Source: 2-02-FULL-66-22 sp964576535 (GTDB lineage: Bacteria > Methylomirabilota > Methylomirabilia > Methylomirabilales > 2-02-FULL-66-22). From it: 36,125 nucleotides of DNA. Below are positions 7,115-15,013 of the stretch, piece after piece. A program made the translations under genes and the position numbers. Each line of letters opens with the position of its first letter. The first letter of the stretch is position 1. The stretch covers positions 1-36,125 of the forward strand of contig CAZNWB010000033.1 of the NCBI GenBank assembly GCA_964576535.1, written 5' to 3'. The notes under the pieces were generated by a model, which did not search any database, had not been told where the DNA came from, and was given only the letters and a program-made list of their open reading frames with translations.

Positions 7115-8203
7115 ATGCAGGAGCGGGTTCGCGTGGGCGCGGCGCAGGTGGCGCCGCACTTCTTCGACAAGGGGAAAACGCTGGAGAAGACCGTGCGCGT
7201 CATCGAAGAGGCCGGGCGGCTGGGCCTCGACCTCCTGGTCTTTCCCGAGACCTATTTCGCGGCCTACCCGTACTGGCGGGGGGCCGTGTCCGTCCGCCGG
7301 TCCACGGAGTTGATCGTGGAGATGCAGCGGCACGCCATCCGGGCCGACGGGGAGGAGGCGCGGGTCATCGCGGATGCCGCGCGGCGCGCCAAGGTGCATT
7401 GCGTGGTCGGCTGCAACGAGCTGGACGACCGGCCCGGCAGCCTCACGCTCTACAACACCCTCCTGTTCGTGGGGCGCGACGGAAAGATCCTGGGCCGCCA
7501 CCGCAAGCTCATGCCCACCCACTCCGAACGGGTGTACTGGGGGATGGGGGACGCCGCGGACATCCGGGTCTTTCCCCTGGACATCGGGGTGGTGGGCGGC
7601 CTGATCTGCTACGAGCATCACATGACGCTCTTGCGGGCTGCCATGGCCATCAAGGGGGAAGAGATCCACTGCGCCGTGTGGCCCGGCTGGTGGAAGGTGG
7701 ACAAGCACCTGGGGGGGAAGAGCCCCGAACCGGGATCGGAAACCTGCGACATCGAACCGGCCATCCGCGAGTACGCCATCGAGAACCAGGCCTTCGTGGT
7801 GAGTTCGAGCTGGTTCCTCAAGCCCGAGGACGTGCCGGCGGACTTGCGGGACAGCATGCGGTACAACCTGGCAGTCGGTGGAAGCTGCATCGTGAACCCG
7901 GCGGGGCTGTACCTGAAGGGGCCGGTCTTCAACGAGGAAACCATCGTCTGGGCCGACATCGAGGCGGAGGAGCGGCGGCTGGCCAAGGCGTACTTTGACT
8001 GCCTGGGCCATTACGCGCGCTTTGACCTGCTGTCGCTGAACATCCGGGAACAGCCATACGCGCCCACCGGCACCCGCGCGCCCGGGGCCGAGGTGCCGGA
8101 GCCGCAGCGCGATCCGGACCTCCGGCGGCTGGCATCTCGGTACGGCGTGCGGGTCGAGGATCTGGAGGCCTATCTCGCCCGCAACGTGGGCCATGCAGAG
8201 TAG
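7115..8203 (+). CDS. Nitrilase-type carbon-nitrogen hydrolase
   Basis: A 362-residue enzyme of the nitrilase branch of the C-N hydrolase superfamily, expected to hydrolyse a nitrile to the acid and ammonia in the cytoplasm. The Glu-Lys-Cys triad is visible: Glu45 in LVFPETYF, Lys131 in HRKLMPTHSER and Cys165 in GGLICYEHHM. The segments VYWGMGD after the Lys and LPIPYWRG-like YPYWRG near residue 50 match true nitrilases better than amidases. Residue 166 is Tyr where many nitrilases have Trp, which may affect the acyl pocket. The length (about 360) is typical for spiral-forming nitrilases. The start at 7115 has GGGAGGAGG upstream. The natural substrate cannot be read from the sequence. Confidence 0.92.
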   Translation: MQERVRVGAAQVAPHFFDKGKTLEKTVRVIEEAGRLGLDLLVFPETYFAAYPYWRGAVSVRRSTELIVEMQRHAIRADGEEARVIADAARRAKVHCVVGCNELDDRPGSLTLYNTLLFVGRDGKILGRHRKLMPTHSERVYWGMGDAADIRVFPLDIGVVGGLICYEHHMTLLRAAMAIKGEEIHCAVWPGWWKVDKHLGGKSPEPGSETCDIEPAIREYAIENQAFVVSSSWFLKPEDVPADLRDSMRYNLAVGGSCIVNPAGLYLKGPVFNEETIVWADIEAEERRLAKAYFDCLGHYARFDLLSLNIREQPYAPTGTRAPGAEVPEPQRDPDLRRLASRYGVRVEDLEAYLARNVGHAE

Positions 8204-8222
8204 GGCTGATCCCCAGGAGAGA

Positions 8223-8247
8223 GCTGACCGCTGATGGCTGACCGCTG
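8223..8247. repeat. Direct repeat GCTGACCGCTG x2
   Basis: The 11-mer gctgaccgctg occurs at 8223-8233 and again at 8237-8247, separated by three bases. It sits at the presumed start of the small membrane protein. It resembles the degenerate short-unit repeats found elsewhere in this window's intergenic regions. Confidence 0.5.
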
Positions 8248-8485
8248 GGATACCAGGAGAATGCGGCGATGGATCGGGCTCGGTGTCCTCCTGGTGATTG
8301 TAGGGATTGCCTGGGTGGTGATCCCTCGCCTGGGGGCGGGGGCGCGTTCGCCCGTCGCCATAATCCTTCTGTGCGGGCTGGCCATTCTCGTCATGAAGCT
8401 GGTGGAGCGCCAGGTCCACAAGTGGTTTCAGCGTTGGGCCGAGAAGCAGGCGGCCAGGACACCGCGGCCAAAAGGGCCACGATAG
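8234..8485 (+). CDS. Small two-helix membrane protein, unknown
   Basis: An 83-residue protein with two hydrophobic segments (about residues 13-33 and 38-55) and a basic C-terminal tail (KxxxR/K-rich, ending in PRPKGPR). I do not recognise a family. The start is uncertain: ATG 8234 lies inside a short direct repeat, with AGGAGA 13 bases upstream. ATG 8261 has AGGAGA directly abutting it, which is too close. The gene lies 30 bp after the nitrilase stop and may be co-transcribed with it. Coding status rests mainly on the good membrane-protein profile. Confidence 0.55.
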   Translation: MADRWDTRRMRRWIGLGVLLVIVGIAWVVIPRLGAGARSPVAIILLCGLAILVMKLVERQVHKWFQRWAEKQAARTPRPKGPR

Positions 8486-8562
8486 GCAGATGCGGTCACG
8501 AGGTTTCATGACAAGCCGGTGAGGTTGCGGGCAAGGTGTAATCAGGATTCGAGGAGTAGGTC

Positions 8563-9120
8563 ATGCGTAGCGTGAAGATCGGGACCTCGGTTCTGGAGCT
8601 GGTCGAGGGAGACATCACGAAGCAAGACACGGAAGCCATCGTCAACGCCGCCAACGAGAAATTACTAGGCGGGGGTGGCGTGGATGGGGCCATCCATCGG
8701 GCCGGCGGCCCCCAGATCCTGGAGGAGTGCAAGAAAATCGGTGGCTGCCCGACGGGAGAGGCGCGCATCACCACGGGAGGACGCCTCAAGGCCAAGTGGG
8801 TGATCCATACCGTGGGCCCCGTTTACCGTGATGGCAAGCATCGAGAGCCCGAGTTGCTGGCGAATGCCCATCGGAACAGTCTGCAGCTTGCATCGGAGAA
8901 GGGCGTCAAGACCGTGGCATTCCCTTCCATCAGCACCGGGGCCTACGGGTACCCCCTGGCCGACGCCGCCCGCATCGGCCTCCGCACCACCCTCGAGTTC
9001 CTGAAGGCCCACCCCGAGATCAGCCTGGTCCGCTTCGTCCTCTTCGGCCACGCGGCCCTCCGAACCTACGAGACTGTCCTGGACGAACTCCTCCCACCTG
9101 AAGATAGAAAGTCAGCCTGA
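8563..9120 (+). CDS. Macro-domain protein (YmdB/MacroD-like ADP-ribose hydrolase)
   Basis: A 185-residue stand-alone macro domain, binding ADP-ribose and likely hydrolysing O-acetyl-ADP-ribose or removing ADP-ribose from proteins. Signature segments are present in order: GDITKQDTEAIVNAANEKLL (residues 16-35), the Gly-rich loop GGGGVDGAIHRAGG (about 36-49), the TGEAR motif, and the second phosphate loop FPSISTGAYGYPL (about 125-138). Together these match the MacroD/YmdB class. The start has GAGGAG ten bases upstream. It stands alone between unrelated genes; no ADP-ribosyltransferase partner is visible in the window. Confidence 0.93.
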   Translation: MRSVKIGTSVLELVEGDITKQDTEAIVNAANEKLLGGGGVDGAIHRAGGPQILEECKKIGGCPTGEARITTGGRLKAKWVIHTVGPVYRDGKHREPELLANAHRNSLQLASEKGVKTVAFPSISTGAYGYPLADAARIGLRTTLEFLKAHPEISLVRFVLFGHAALRTYETVLDELLPPEDRKSA

Positions 9121-9295
9121 CCGTCACCTGCCGTCCCGCTTACTTGTTGGTTTGTAAGGCCTGACCCCCAACGTGCGCGATGTCCGGCTGTCAAGGCGAC
9201 GATGGTGAGGAAAAGGCAGCGAGGTCGTCCCAGCCGGCGCGTGCGCCCGGCAGCATGCCTGGAAAATCCCTAGTGACTGTGGTACGGTTTTGAAC

Positions 9296-9889
9296 ATGGT
9301 TCGGGCACGGCGACCGCAGGCCACGATGCGGAGGGAGACTGGTGATCACCCCGAGGCGAGGGTCTATCTTGCCCGGGGGCGTGTGCGAGTCGTTACGGTG
9401 TCGGATGGCGGCGAGTCGGCCCAGGTCATGGTCGGCAGCGTGCGGGGGCCGGAGCACCTGGAGTTGATTCGCCGGGCGGGTTTCTATCACGTGCCGACCT
9501 CCGCCATCGCGGCGTCCCGGACGGCTGTGGCCTTCATCGCCTTCTACGAAGGGGCCACCCGGTTCCGCGGCCAGGTCGGAGTGATTCGGGAATACGCGGC
9601 GGTCCTGCGGGTCTCCCGCGTGCGGCGGGCCGAGCTGCCAGGACTCACCTGGCCGGGCCGGCGCGGCGAGGACGCGCTGTATTACCGATTTGACCTGGGC
9701 CCGCTCCAGAAGCTTCCCCGGCCGATTACGAATCCGGATCGGCTCCGAGTGGTGTTTCGGTTCCCCGACCTGGCGAAATTCCGGGGGGCGGCAACGCTGC
9801 GGGATCTTGGAGCGCGCCGAGTTCGCACCTCGAAGGGAAGATCCGGCGAACGGCGCCGGGGAAAACCCTCAGCATGTGAACCGCCATGA
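9296..9889 (+). CDS. Conserved hypothetical cytoplasmic protein
   Basis: About 197 residues, soluble and basic. The middle reads like a real folded domain: AFIAFYEG, then VIREYAAVLRVSRVRRAELPG, then YYRFDLGPLQKLPRPI and a RVVFRF segment. The pattern of an Arg/Glu-rich strand followed by YY-x-LGPL-x-LPxPI recalls uncharacterised proteins I associate with cyanobacteria and Chloroflexi, but I cannot name a family. The start is unsure: ATG 9296 has no clear ribosome-binding site, and ATG 9326 is an alternative. The C-terminal 25 residues are low-complexity and basic. No function is proposed. Confidence 0.6.
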   Translation: MVRARRPQATMRRETGDHPEARVYLARGRVRVVTVSDGGESAQVMVGSVRGPEHLELIRRAGFYHVPTSAIAASRTAVAFIAFYEGATRFRGQVGVIREYAAVLRVSRVRRAELPGLTWPGRRGEDALYYRFDLGPLQKLPRPITNPDRLRVVFRFPDLAKFRGAATLRDLGARRVRTSKGRSGERRRGKPSACEPP

Positions 9890-9900
9890 CGCCTCCGAGC

Positions 9901-10002
9901 TGGCAATCCGGCAATCCGGCAATCAGGCAACTTGGGACCCCAGGGTGCCAGATTGCCCAGTTGCCTAATCGCCTCCCATGAGGACTTGGCGCCTTGGCGG
10001 TT
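9901..10002. repeat. Composite repeat: GGCAATC units plus CCAAGGCG copy
   Basis: Three ggcaatc units (9902-9924) lead into a hairpin whose arms aggcaact (9925-9932) and agttgcct (9959-9966) match perfectly. It is followed at 9986-10002 by ttggcgccttggcggtt, an exact reverse complement of the 3884-3900 arm. The same two repeat types flank the EF-hand gene at 3884-4565, so they travel or accumulate together. The block lies just upstream of the PPOX gene. Confidence 0.6.
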
Positions 10003-10033
10003 AATGGGTTGGGATCGGATTGAGGAGCCTCCG

Positions 10034-10438
10034 ATGCGCCTGAAGAAAGCCGAGCGAGAATACCTGATGTTCCAGCGGGTCTGCCGCCTGGCGACGGTCG
10101 GGAGGAACGGCCGGCCCCACAACGTACCCGTCTGCCCGATCCTGGACCGGGACCGGATCTACTTTGGCTCGGCCGCCGATGCGGTCAAGGTGCAGAACAT
10201 TCAGGGCAATCCGCAGGTGGCCCTGGTGTATGACGAGTACACGGAGGCCTGGGCAGGCCTGAAGGGCATCCTCGTCTGGGGGACCGCCCGGGTGGTCGAT
10301 GCGGGGCCGACTTTTCGACGCATCCAAAGGCTGCTTTATCAGCGCTTCCCCCAGTACGCAGGCTATGCGGCCATCCAGGAGAAGGACTCGGCCGTCGTCG
10401 AGGTGACGCCGACCCGAACGTTCAGTTGGGGGCTGTAG
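10034..10438 (+). CDS. PPOX-class flavin/F420-binding oxidoreductase-like protein
   Basis: A 134-residue split-barrel protein of the pyridoxamine-5'-phosphate-oxidase-like group. The typical order is visible: a helix (KKAEREYLMFQRVCRLATVG), the strand pair NGRPHNVPVCPIL, then IYFGSAADAVKVQNIQGNPQVALVYDEY, which is the cofactor-phosphate region. Members use FMN or F420, and sequence alone does not decide between them; a few bind haem. The ATG at 10034 has GAGGAG upstream. Only three bases separate its stop from the start of the uracil-DNA glycosylase gene, so the two are almost certainly co-transcribed and translationally coupled. Confidence 0.85.
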   Translation: MRLKKAEREYLMFQRVCRLATVGRNGRPHNVPVCPILDRDRIYFGSAADAVKVQNIQGNPQVALVYDEYTEAWAGLKGILVWGTARVVDAGPTFRRIQRLLYQRFPQYAGYAAIQEKDSAVVEVTPTRTFSWGL

Positions 10439-10441
10439 CCT

Positions 10442-11191
10442 GTGATTTCCTCCAAGGTCGATGGGGTGGATCCTCTTCAGGTCTTGCTGGCCAGCATAGT
10501 GGCATGCCGGAAGTGTCCCCGTCTGGTAGCCCATCGGGAGCGGGTGGCGCGGGAGAAGGTTCGGCGCTACCGCGACGAGGATTACTGGGGAAAGCCCATC
10601 CCGAGCTTTGGCGATCCGCAAGGGCGGTTGCTGATCGTCGGCCTGGCCCCCGCGGCCCACGGGGGCAATCGCACGGGCCGCATCTTCACGGGCGACCGGA
10701 GCGGTGATTTCCTCTTTGCTGCCCTGAACCGGGCGGGGTTCGCCAATCAACCCTGGTCCCGCCACCGTGGAGACGGCCTCGCGCTTCGCGACTGCTACAT
10801 CACCGCGGCTGTCCGCTGCGCTCCCCCAGACAACAAGCCGACTCCGGAAGAGCTAGCCACCTGTCAGTCCTACCTGGTGGAGGAGATCCACCTGCTCCGG
10901 CGAGCACGCGTTGTCGTGGCGCTCGGCCGGATCGCCTTCGAGGCGTTCCTGAAGACGTGGGTCCGGGCGGGGCGACCGGCGCCCACCCCACGACCGCGGT
11001 TCGCCCACGGCGCCGTGGCCGAACTGCCGGGAGGCGTCCGGCTGCTCGCATCCTATCACCCCAGCCAGCAGAACACCCAGACAGGGCGTCTCACGGTCCC
11101 CATGTTCCGCCGAATTTTTGCCAGGGCACGGCAGATCCTCACTGGCCTCACCCCGAATCAGACAAGGCCGGGCACCCGTCGAAAGGGATGA
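10442..11191 (+). CDS. Type-5 uracil-DNA glycosylase (UdgB-like), 4Fe-4S
   Basis: A 249-residue DNA-repair enzyme that removes uracil, and in family 5 also hypoxanthine, from DNA as the first step of base excision repair. Likely 4Fe-4S ligands are Cys22 and Cys25 (ACRKC), Cys126 (AVRCAPPDNKPTPEE) and Cys141. Motif A is GLAPAAHGGNRTGRIFTGD (residues 67-85); its AxxGGNRTGR form, without the polar catalytic residue of family 4, is characteristic of family 5. Motif B is SYHPSQQNTQTGRL near the C-terminus. Translation starts at GTG 10442, three bases after the PPOX stop codon. Family-5 enzymes are common in thermophiles, actinobacteria and some GC-rich environmental phyla. Confidence 0.92.
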   Translation: MISSKVDGVDPLQVLLASIVACRKCPRLVAHRERVAREKVRRYRDEDYWGKPIPSFGDPQGRLLIVGLAPAAHGGNRTGRIFTGDRSGDFLFAALNRAGFANQPWSRHRGDGLALRDCYITAAVRCAPPDNKPTPEELATCQSYLVEEIHLLRRARVVVALGRIAFEAFLKTWVRAGRPAPTPRPRFAHGAVAELPGGVRLLASYHPSQQNTQTGRLTVPMFRRIFARARQILTGLTPNQTRPGTRRKG

Positions 11192-11292
11192 TGGGCACGC
11201 ATGTCGGAAACCCATCTCATGGGTTTCCGCCGACTTGCCAAGAGCCGATCCGCCTGCTATACTCACGCCGTCATCAATTCCAGGAGGTGTCC

Positions 11293-11538
11293 GTGGACGA
11301 ACCGTTGGCCCAGCGCATTCTGGACCTCATCTTCCAGGATTCCGAGGTGCGGCGGCTGTACAAGGAATCGCTCACGGACTGGATCCTGGATACGCAGCCC
11401 CGGACGGCACCGCTGGATGCCGCGGCCCTTCTACAGTACCTGGCAGCGCACCAGCCGGATCTCCTGAATCGCCTGAAGATCAACGTGCGGATCAAAGAGG
11501 ACCTGGCCCGCGCGTTGGAATCCATCGAGCGGAACTGA
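11293..11538 (+). CDS. Small acidic hypothetical protein (81 aa)
   Basis: An 81-residue helical protein starting at GTG 11293, with an ideal ribosome-binding site (AGGAGG, 11282-11287) five bases upstream. Its sequence (LAQRILDLIFQDSEVRRLYK, then DAAALLQYLAAHQPDLLNRL and a KEDLARALESIE tail) is amphipathic and likely forms a small helical bundle. I do not recognise a family. It follows the glycosylase gene by about 100 bp. The 225 bp after it, up to the nucleoside hydrolase, shows no further gene. Confidence 0.65.
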   Translation: MDEPLAQRILDLIFQDSEVRRLYKESLTDWILDTQPRTAPLDAAALLQYLAAHQPDLLNRLKINVRIKEDLARALESIERN

Positions 11539-11762
11539 TCTCCCCCACGGCCCCTGCCTTCTCCTCCCCCGGCGTTCCCTCGCGAGCTGTTCGACGAGTC
11601 GCTGTGTCCGATCGGGTTCCGAAGCTGGTGGGATGGTGTCCGCTTGGTTGGTGCAAGGCGCCGTGATGTGTGCCGGTCGTGGGAGGGAAGTCGCCTCTCG
11701 GCTGAGAAGCCGGCGTCGCGGTTCGGCGCTGGCCTTCCGGGCTCGATGGGACTGACGGTGTG

Positions 11763-12692
11763 ATGGGACGGCGACCAGTCGTACTGGACGTGGACACCGG
11801 GGTGGATGACGCGCTGGCCATCATCCTGGCGCTCCGCTCGCCGGAGTTGGAGGTGCTGGGCATCACCACCGTGTCCGGAAACGTGTCGGTGGAACGGTGC
11901 ACGGCCAACACCCTCCTGGTCCTGGAGATCCTCGGCGCGCCCGCGATTCCCGTCGTGGAAGGGGCGAGGGGGCCGCTCGCGCGGACGGCATTCACCGCGT
12001 CCGAGGTTCATGGCCCGGACGGGCTGGGCGGGGTGACCCGGAAGTATCCGGTCCCCTCGCGCCAGGCCAGGGAGGGCGCGGTGGATTTCCTCCTGGAGAT
12101 GGCCGACCGCTTCTCCGGGGAGCTGACCCTGGTGGCAACGGGACCGCTCAGCAACGTCGCCACGGCGATCCAGCGGGATGGGACGGCGATGCGCCGGCTG
12201 CAGGGGGTCATCGTGATGGGAGGGGCGATCCGGGTGCCGGGCAATGTGGCCCCCACGACCGAGTTCAACTTCGCGGTGGACCCCGAGGCCGCGGCGATCG
12301 TCCTGGCGGCGGGGCTCCCCCTGACGCTGGTCCCGCTGGATGTGACCGAACAGGTCATCCTGACCCGCAAGGCAGTGGAGGGGGCCGGGGACGGCAGGCT
12401 GCAGGCCTTCATCCGGGAGATGACGGCGATGACCATGGTCTTCCACCGGGACGTCGAGGGCTTCGATGGGATGTTCCTCCACGATCCCCTGGCCGTGGGA
12501 AGCGCGGTGGACCCCTCCCTGGTCCGCGGGCAGGCCATGGCCGTGCACGTTGAGCGCCGGGGGGAGCTGACCGCCGGGATGGCGGTTGCCGACCTTCGTC
12601 GGAGAAGCAGGGCGACGCCGACGGCAACCGTGTGCCAGGAGGTGGATGTGGTCCGGTTCATGCACCTTTTCGATCAGCGCGTTCTGCGCTGA
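11763..12692 (+). CDS. Inosine/uridine-preferring nucleoside hydrolase
   Basis: A 309-residue cytoplasmic enzyme of the IunH/RihA family, cleaving the N-glycosidic bond of ribonucleosides to base plus ribose. The calcium-binding signature is DVDTGVDDA (Asp9, Asp11, Asp15, Asp16), with Thr in place of the usual Pro of DTDPGxDDA. Further family motifs are TTVSGNVS, the LVATGPLSNVA segment, VIVMGGAI, the EFNFAVDPEAA substrate loop and the C-terminal HDPLAV with the metal-binding Asp. ATG 11763 was preferred to the adjacent GTG 11760; no strong ribosome-binding site is visible. The LOG-family gene downstream also acts on nucleoside N-glycosidic bonds, so a shared salvage role is plausible. Confidence 0.93.
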   Translation: MGRRPVVLDVDTGVDDALAIILALRSPELEVLGITTVSGNVSVERCTANTLLVLEILGAPAIPVVEGARGPLARTAFTASEVHGPDGLGGVTRKYPVPSRQAREGAVDFLLEMADRFSGELTLVATGPLSNVATAIQRDGTAMRRLQGVIVMGGAIRVPGNVAPTTEFNFAVDPEAAAIVLAAGLPLTLVPLDVTEQVILTRKAVEGAGDGRLQAFIREMTAMTMVFHRDVEGFDGMFLHDPLAVGSAVDPSLVRGQAMAVHVERRGELTAGMAVADLRRRSRATPTATVCQEVDVVRFMHLFDQRVLR

Positions 12693-12768
12693 GCGTGCTC
12701 GCTCCCATGGCGATCCGAGATCCAAAGAATTCATACGGTTACGCCCCGTGGAAAGGGCCAGGCAAGGG

Positions 12769-13890
12769 ATGAGACCGACCGAGTTTCCTGCAGATTCTGG
12801 ACATCAGGGCTCCGCATTGGAACTGGGCGCGGGCACGGTCCGCCGCCCCCTGGGCTCGTCGAGAAACGGGAAGGTCCAGGAATTGGTCCACGAGCTGGTC
12901 GAGGCGGCGGGGGGCTCGCCCCACGCCGAGTACATCCAGGAGATGGTTCACACCGCTCTCCGCCTGGTCCAAGACCAGGCGGATCGGGGTGACGTCAAGA
13001 TCTTGAACGCGGCGATCCGCGAGCTGGTCTACGCCTTCCGGATTTTTGCCCCGTATCGGGGGATCCCGAAGGTCACGATGTTCGGCTCCGCCCGGACCAC
13101 GGAGGAGCAACTGGAGTACCAGATGGCGCAGGCGTTTTCCCACGCCATTAGCCGCCGGGGCTGGATGGTCATCACCGGGGCCGGGGACGGAATCATGAAG
13201 GCGGGGCAGGGAGGGGCCGGCCGGGACCGGAGCTTCGGGGTGAACATCCGGCTGCCCTTTGACCAGCCGGCCAACGAGTTCATCAAGAACGATCCCAAGC
13301 TGATCACGTTCAAGTACTTTTTCACTCGCAAGCTGATTTTCCTGAAGGAAGCCGACGCCATCGCCCTGTTTCCCGGCGGCTTTGGCACCCTGGACGAGAC
13401 GTTCGAGATCCTCACGCTGATCCAGACGGGAAAGAGCAACCCGCTGCCCGTGGTGTGTGTGGACCGTCCGGGTGGGGACTACTGGCTGGCCTGGGATCGC
13501 TACGTGCGGGACGTCCTACTGGCCCGTGGCCTGATCTCCCCCGAGGATCTTTCCCTGTACCGTGTCACGAACAACTTCGAGGCGGCCCTCGAGGAAATCA
13601 CCGGGTTTTACCGGAATTACCACTCGAGCCGCTACGTGGGGGAGCGTCTGGTGATCCGCCTCCGCCAGGCGCCGGCGGGCGAGACGCTGGATCGGCTCAA
13701 CCACGACTTTGCGGACATCCTGGCGGAGGGGGCCATGGCGGTTTCCCCCGCACTCCCGGAAGAGGGAAACGACCACGCCCTGGCCAATCTCCCGCGCCTG
13801 GTCCTGCCCTTCAATCGTCGGAACTTCGGCCGGCTCCGCCAGCTCATCGACGCCCTGAATCAGCTTCCCGGGATCCCCTCTGTGCCATGA
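12769..13890 (+). CDS. LOG-family nucleotide phosphoribohydrolase with helical N-domain
   Basis: A 373-residue protein. After about 95 residues of helical N-terminal sequence comes the Rossmann-fold LOG domain: VTMFGSAR (about 102-109), WMVITGAGDGIMKAG with the conserved Gly loop, and PGGFGTLDETFEI, the PGGxGTxxE signature of LOG/YvdD enzymes. These hydrolyse cytokinin-type or purine nucleoside 5'-monophosphates to base and ribose 5-phosphate. Length and domain order resemble the longer bacterial group often annotated as TIGR00730-like or decarboxylase-mislabelled proteins. ATG 12769 is preferred; GTG 12748 is also possible. The gene closes the plus-strand block; the 259 bp to the convergent transport genes contain no gene. 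Confidence 0.88.
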   Translation: MRPTEFPADSGHQGSALELGAGTVRRPLGSSRNGKVQELVHELVEAAGGSPHAEYIQEMVHTALRLVQDQADRGDVKILNAAIRELVYAFRIFAPYRGIPKVTMFGSARTTEEQLEYQMAQAFSHAISRRGWMVITGAGDGIMKAGQGGAGRDRSFGVNIRLPFDQPANEFIKNDPKLITFKYFFTRKLIFLKEADAIALFPGGFGTLDETFEILTLIQTGKSNPLPVVCVDRPGGDYWLAWDRYVRDVLLARGLISPEDLSLYRVTNNFEAALEEITGFYRNYHSSRYVGERLVIRLRQAPAGETLDRLNHDFADILAEGAMAVSPALPEEGNDHALANLPRLVLPFNRRNFGRLRQLIDALNQLPGIPSVP

Positions 13891-14149
13891 TCCGCGTTCC
13901 GGCTTGACCACTCCTTGGAGTTCCGCATCCCGGGCCCTTGTAAGTCCCCTCACAGCCCTCGCCTTGATTCCAGGCTAACCCTTTGAGCGCGGCCTCCCTA
14001 TAAACCGTGAGAGCGGGCCCGGTCGCCCCCGCCGCCTTCCCCGTCATGCCAAAGCCCGGGCATGAGGGATCCTAACCCCGACACGCCACGACCGCCTGGC
14101 CATTCTGCCCGCCCCGGGACCCCCGCCATAGGCCGGGTGGCGCTCCCTC

Positions 14150-15013
14150 TCACCCCTTCACTGCCCCGACCGTGAATCCCGCGATGAACCGGTCCAGGAA
14201 GAGGTTATAGACAACGGCAATGGGCACGCTCGTGACCAGGCACGCGGCCATCAAGGAGCCCCAGTAGAACGTGTCGCCGCGGATGAGGGCCACCGGCACG
14301 CCCACGCTGACGGTCATCTTCTCGACGGAGGAGATGAAGGTCAAGCTGTAGACGAACTCCTGGATCACCAGGGTCATCGCAAAGATCACCACAGTGAGGA
14401 TGCCGGGCAACGAGAGAGGCAAGACCATCCGGCAGATCGCCCCCAGGCGGCTGCACCCGTCCACCATGGCGGCTTCCTCGACCTCCCTGGGCAGCGACTT
14501 GAAGAAGCCCATGAGGAGCCACGTGCAGAACGGGACGGTGAAGGTTGGATAGACGATCACCAGTGCCCAGGTGCTGTTCTGGAGGCCCATGAGAGACACG
14601 AGGCGAGAAAAGGGAATGAAGAGGAGGGTTGAGGGCACGAGGTAGGTCAGGAAGATGCCGATGCTGAGTCGTTCGCCTCCCCGCCCCGTCAGGCGCGCCA
14701 GGCTGTAGCCGGCCGGCACCGCCAGCGCCACCGTGATGGCCACCACCGTCACACCGATGGCGAGGGTGTTCAGCAGCCACGTAGGGTACAGCGTGTTCGC
14801 GAAGAGCAACGTGATATGGTCGAGCGTGGGCGTCTGGTTGAAGATGAGCGGGTTGTGCGCGACGTTCGTGGCCCCCACGTACAGGTCGGCATTCTGCTTG
14901 AACGAGGTCACGAACATCCAGTAGAAGGGGAACAGCGCGAAAATCGTAAAGGCCAGGATCACCGCGCGGTGGGCAATGGTTCCCCCCACCTTCCGGAGCG
15001 TGGACCGACGCAC
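14150..15013 (-). CDS. ABC sugar-type permease, MalG-like
   Basis: A 287-residue inner-membrane permease of the carbohydrate-uptake-1 group, with six hydrophobic helices. The cytoplasmic coupling motif EEAAMVDGCSRLGAICRMVL plus PLSLPG (EAA loop) lies near residues 183-209 and would contact an ATPase subunit. Translation begins at GTG 15013, and its first base is the last base of the upstream permease's TAG stop, so the two are translationally coupled. It forms the second half of the permease pair. Substrate is unknown; the family takes up oligosaccharides, polyols or glycerol phosphate. Confidence 0.94.
   Translation of the reverse strand: MRRSTLRKVGGTIAHRAVILAFTIFALFPFYWMFVTSFKQNADLYVGATNVAHNPLIFNQTPTLDHITLLFANTLYPTWLLNTLAIGVTVVAITVALAVPAGYSLARLTGRGGERLSIGIFLTYLVPSTLLFIPFSRLVSLMGLQNSTWALVIVYPTFTVPFCTWLLMGFFKSLPREVEEAAMVDGCSRLGAICRMVLPLSLPGILTVVIFAMTLVIQEFVYSLTFISSVEKMTVSVGVPVALIRGDTFYWGSLMAACLVTSVPIAVVYNLFLDRFIAGFTVGAVKG

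Noticed and set aside
6971..8509. A 512-codon open frame antisense to the nitrilase gene
   Set aside because: It is rich in Pro, Arg, His and Gly with no domain pattern, and it mirrors the GC-rich codons of a certain gene on the other strand.
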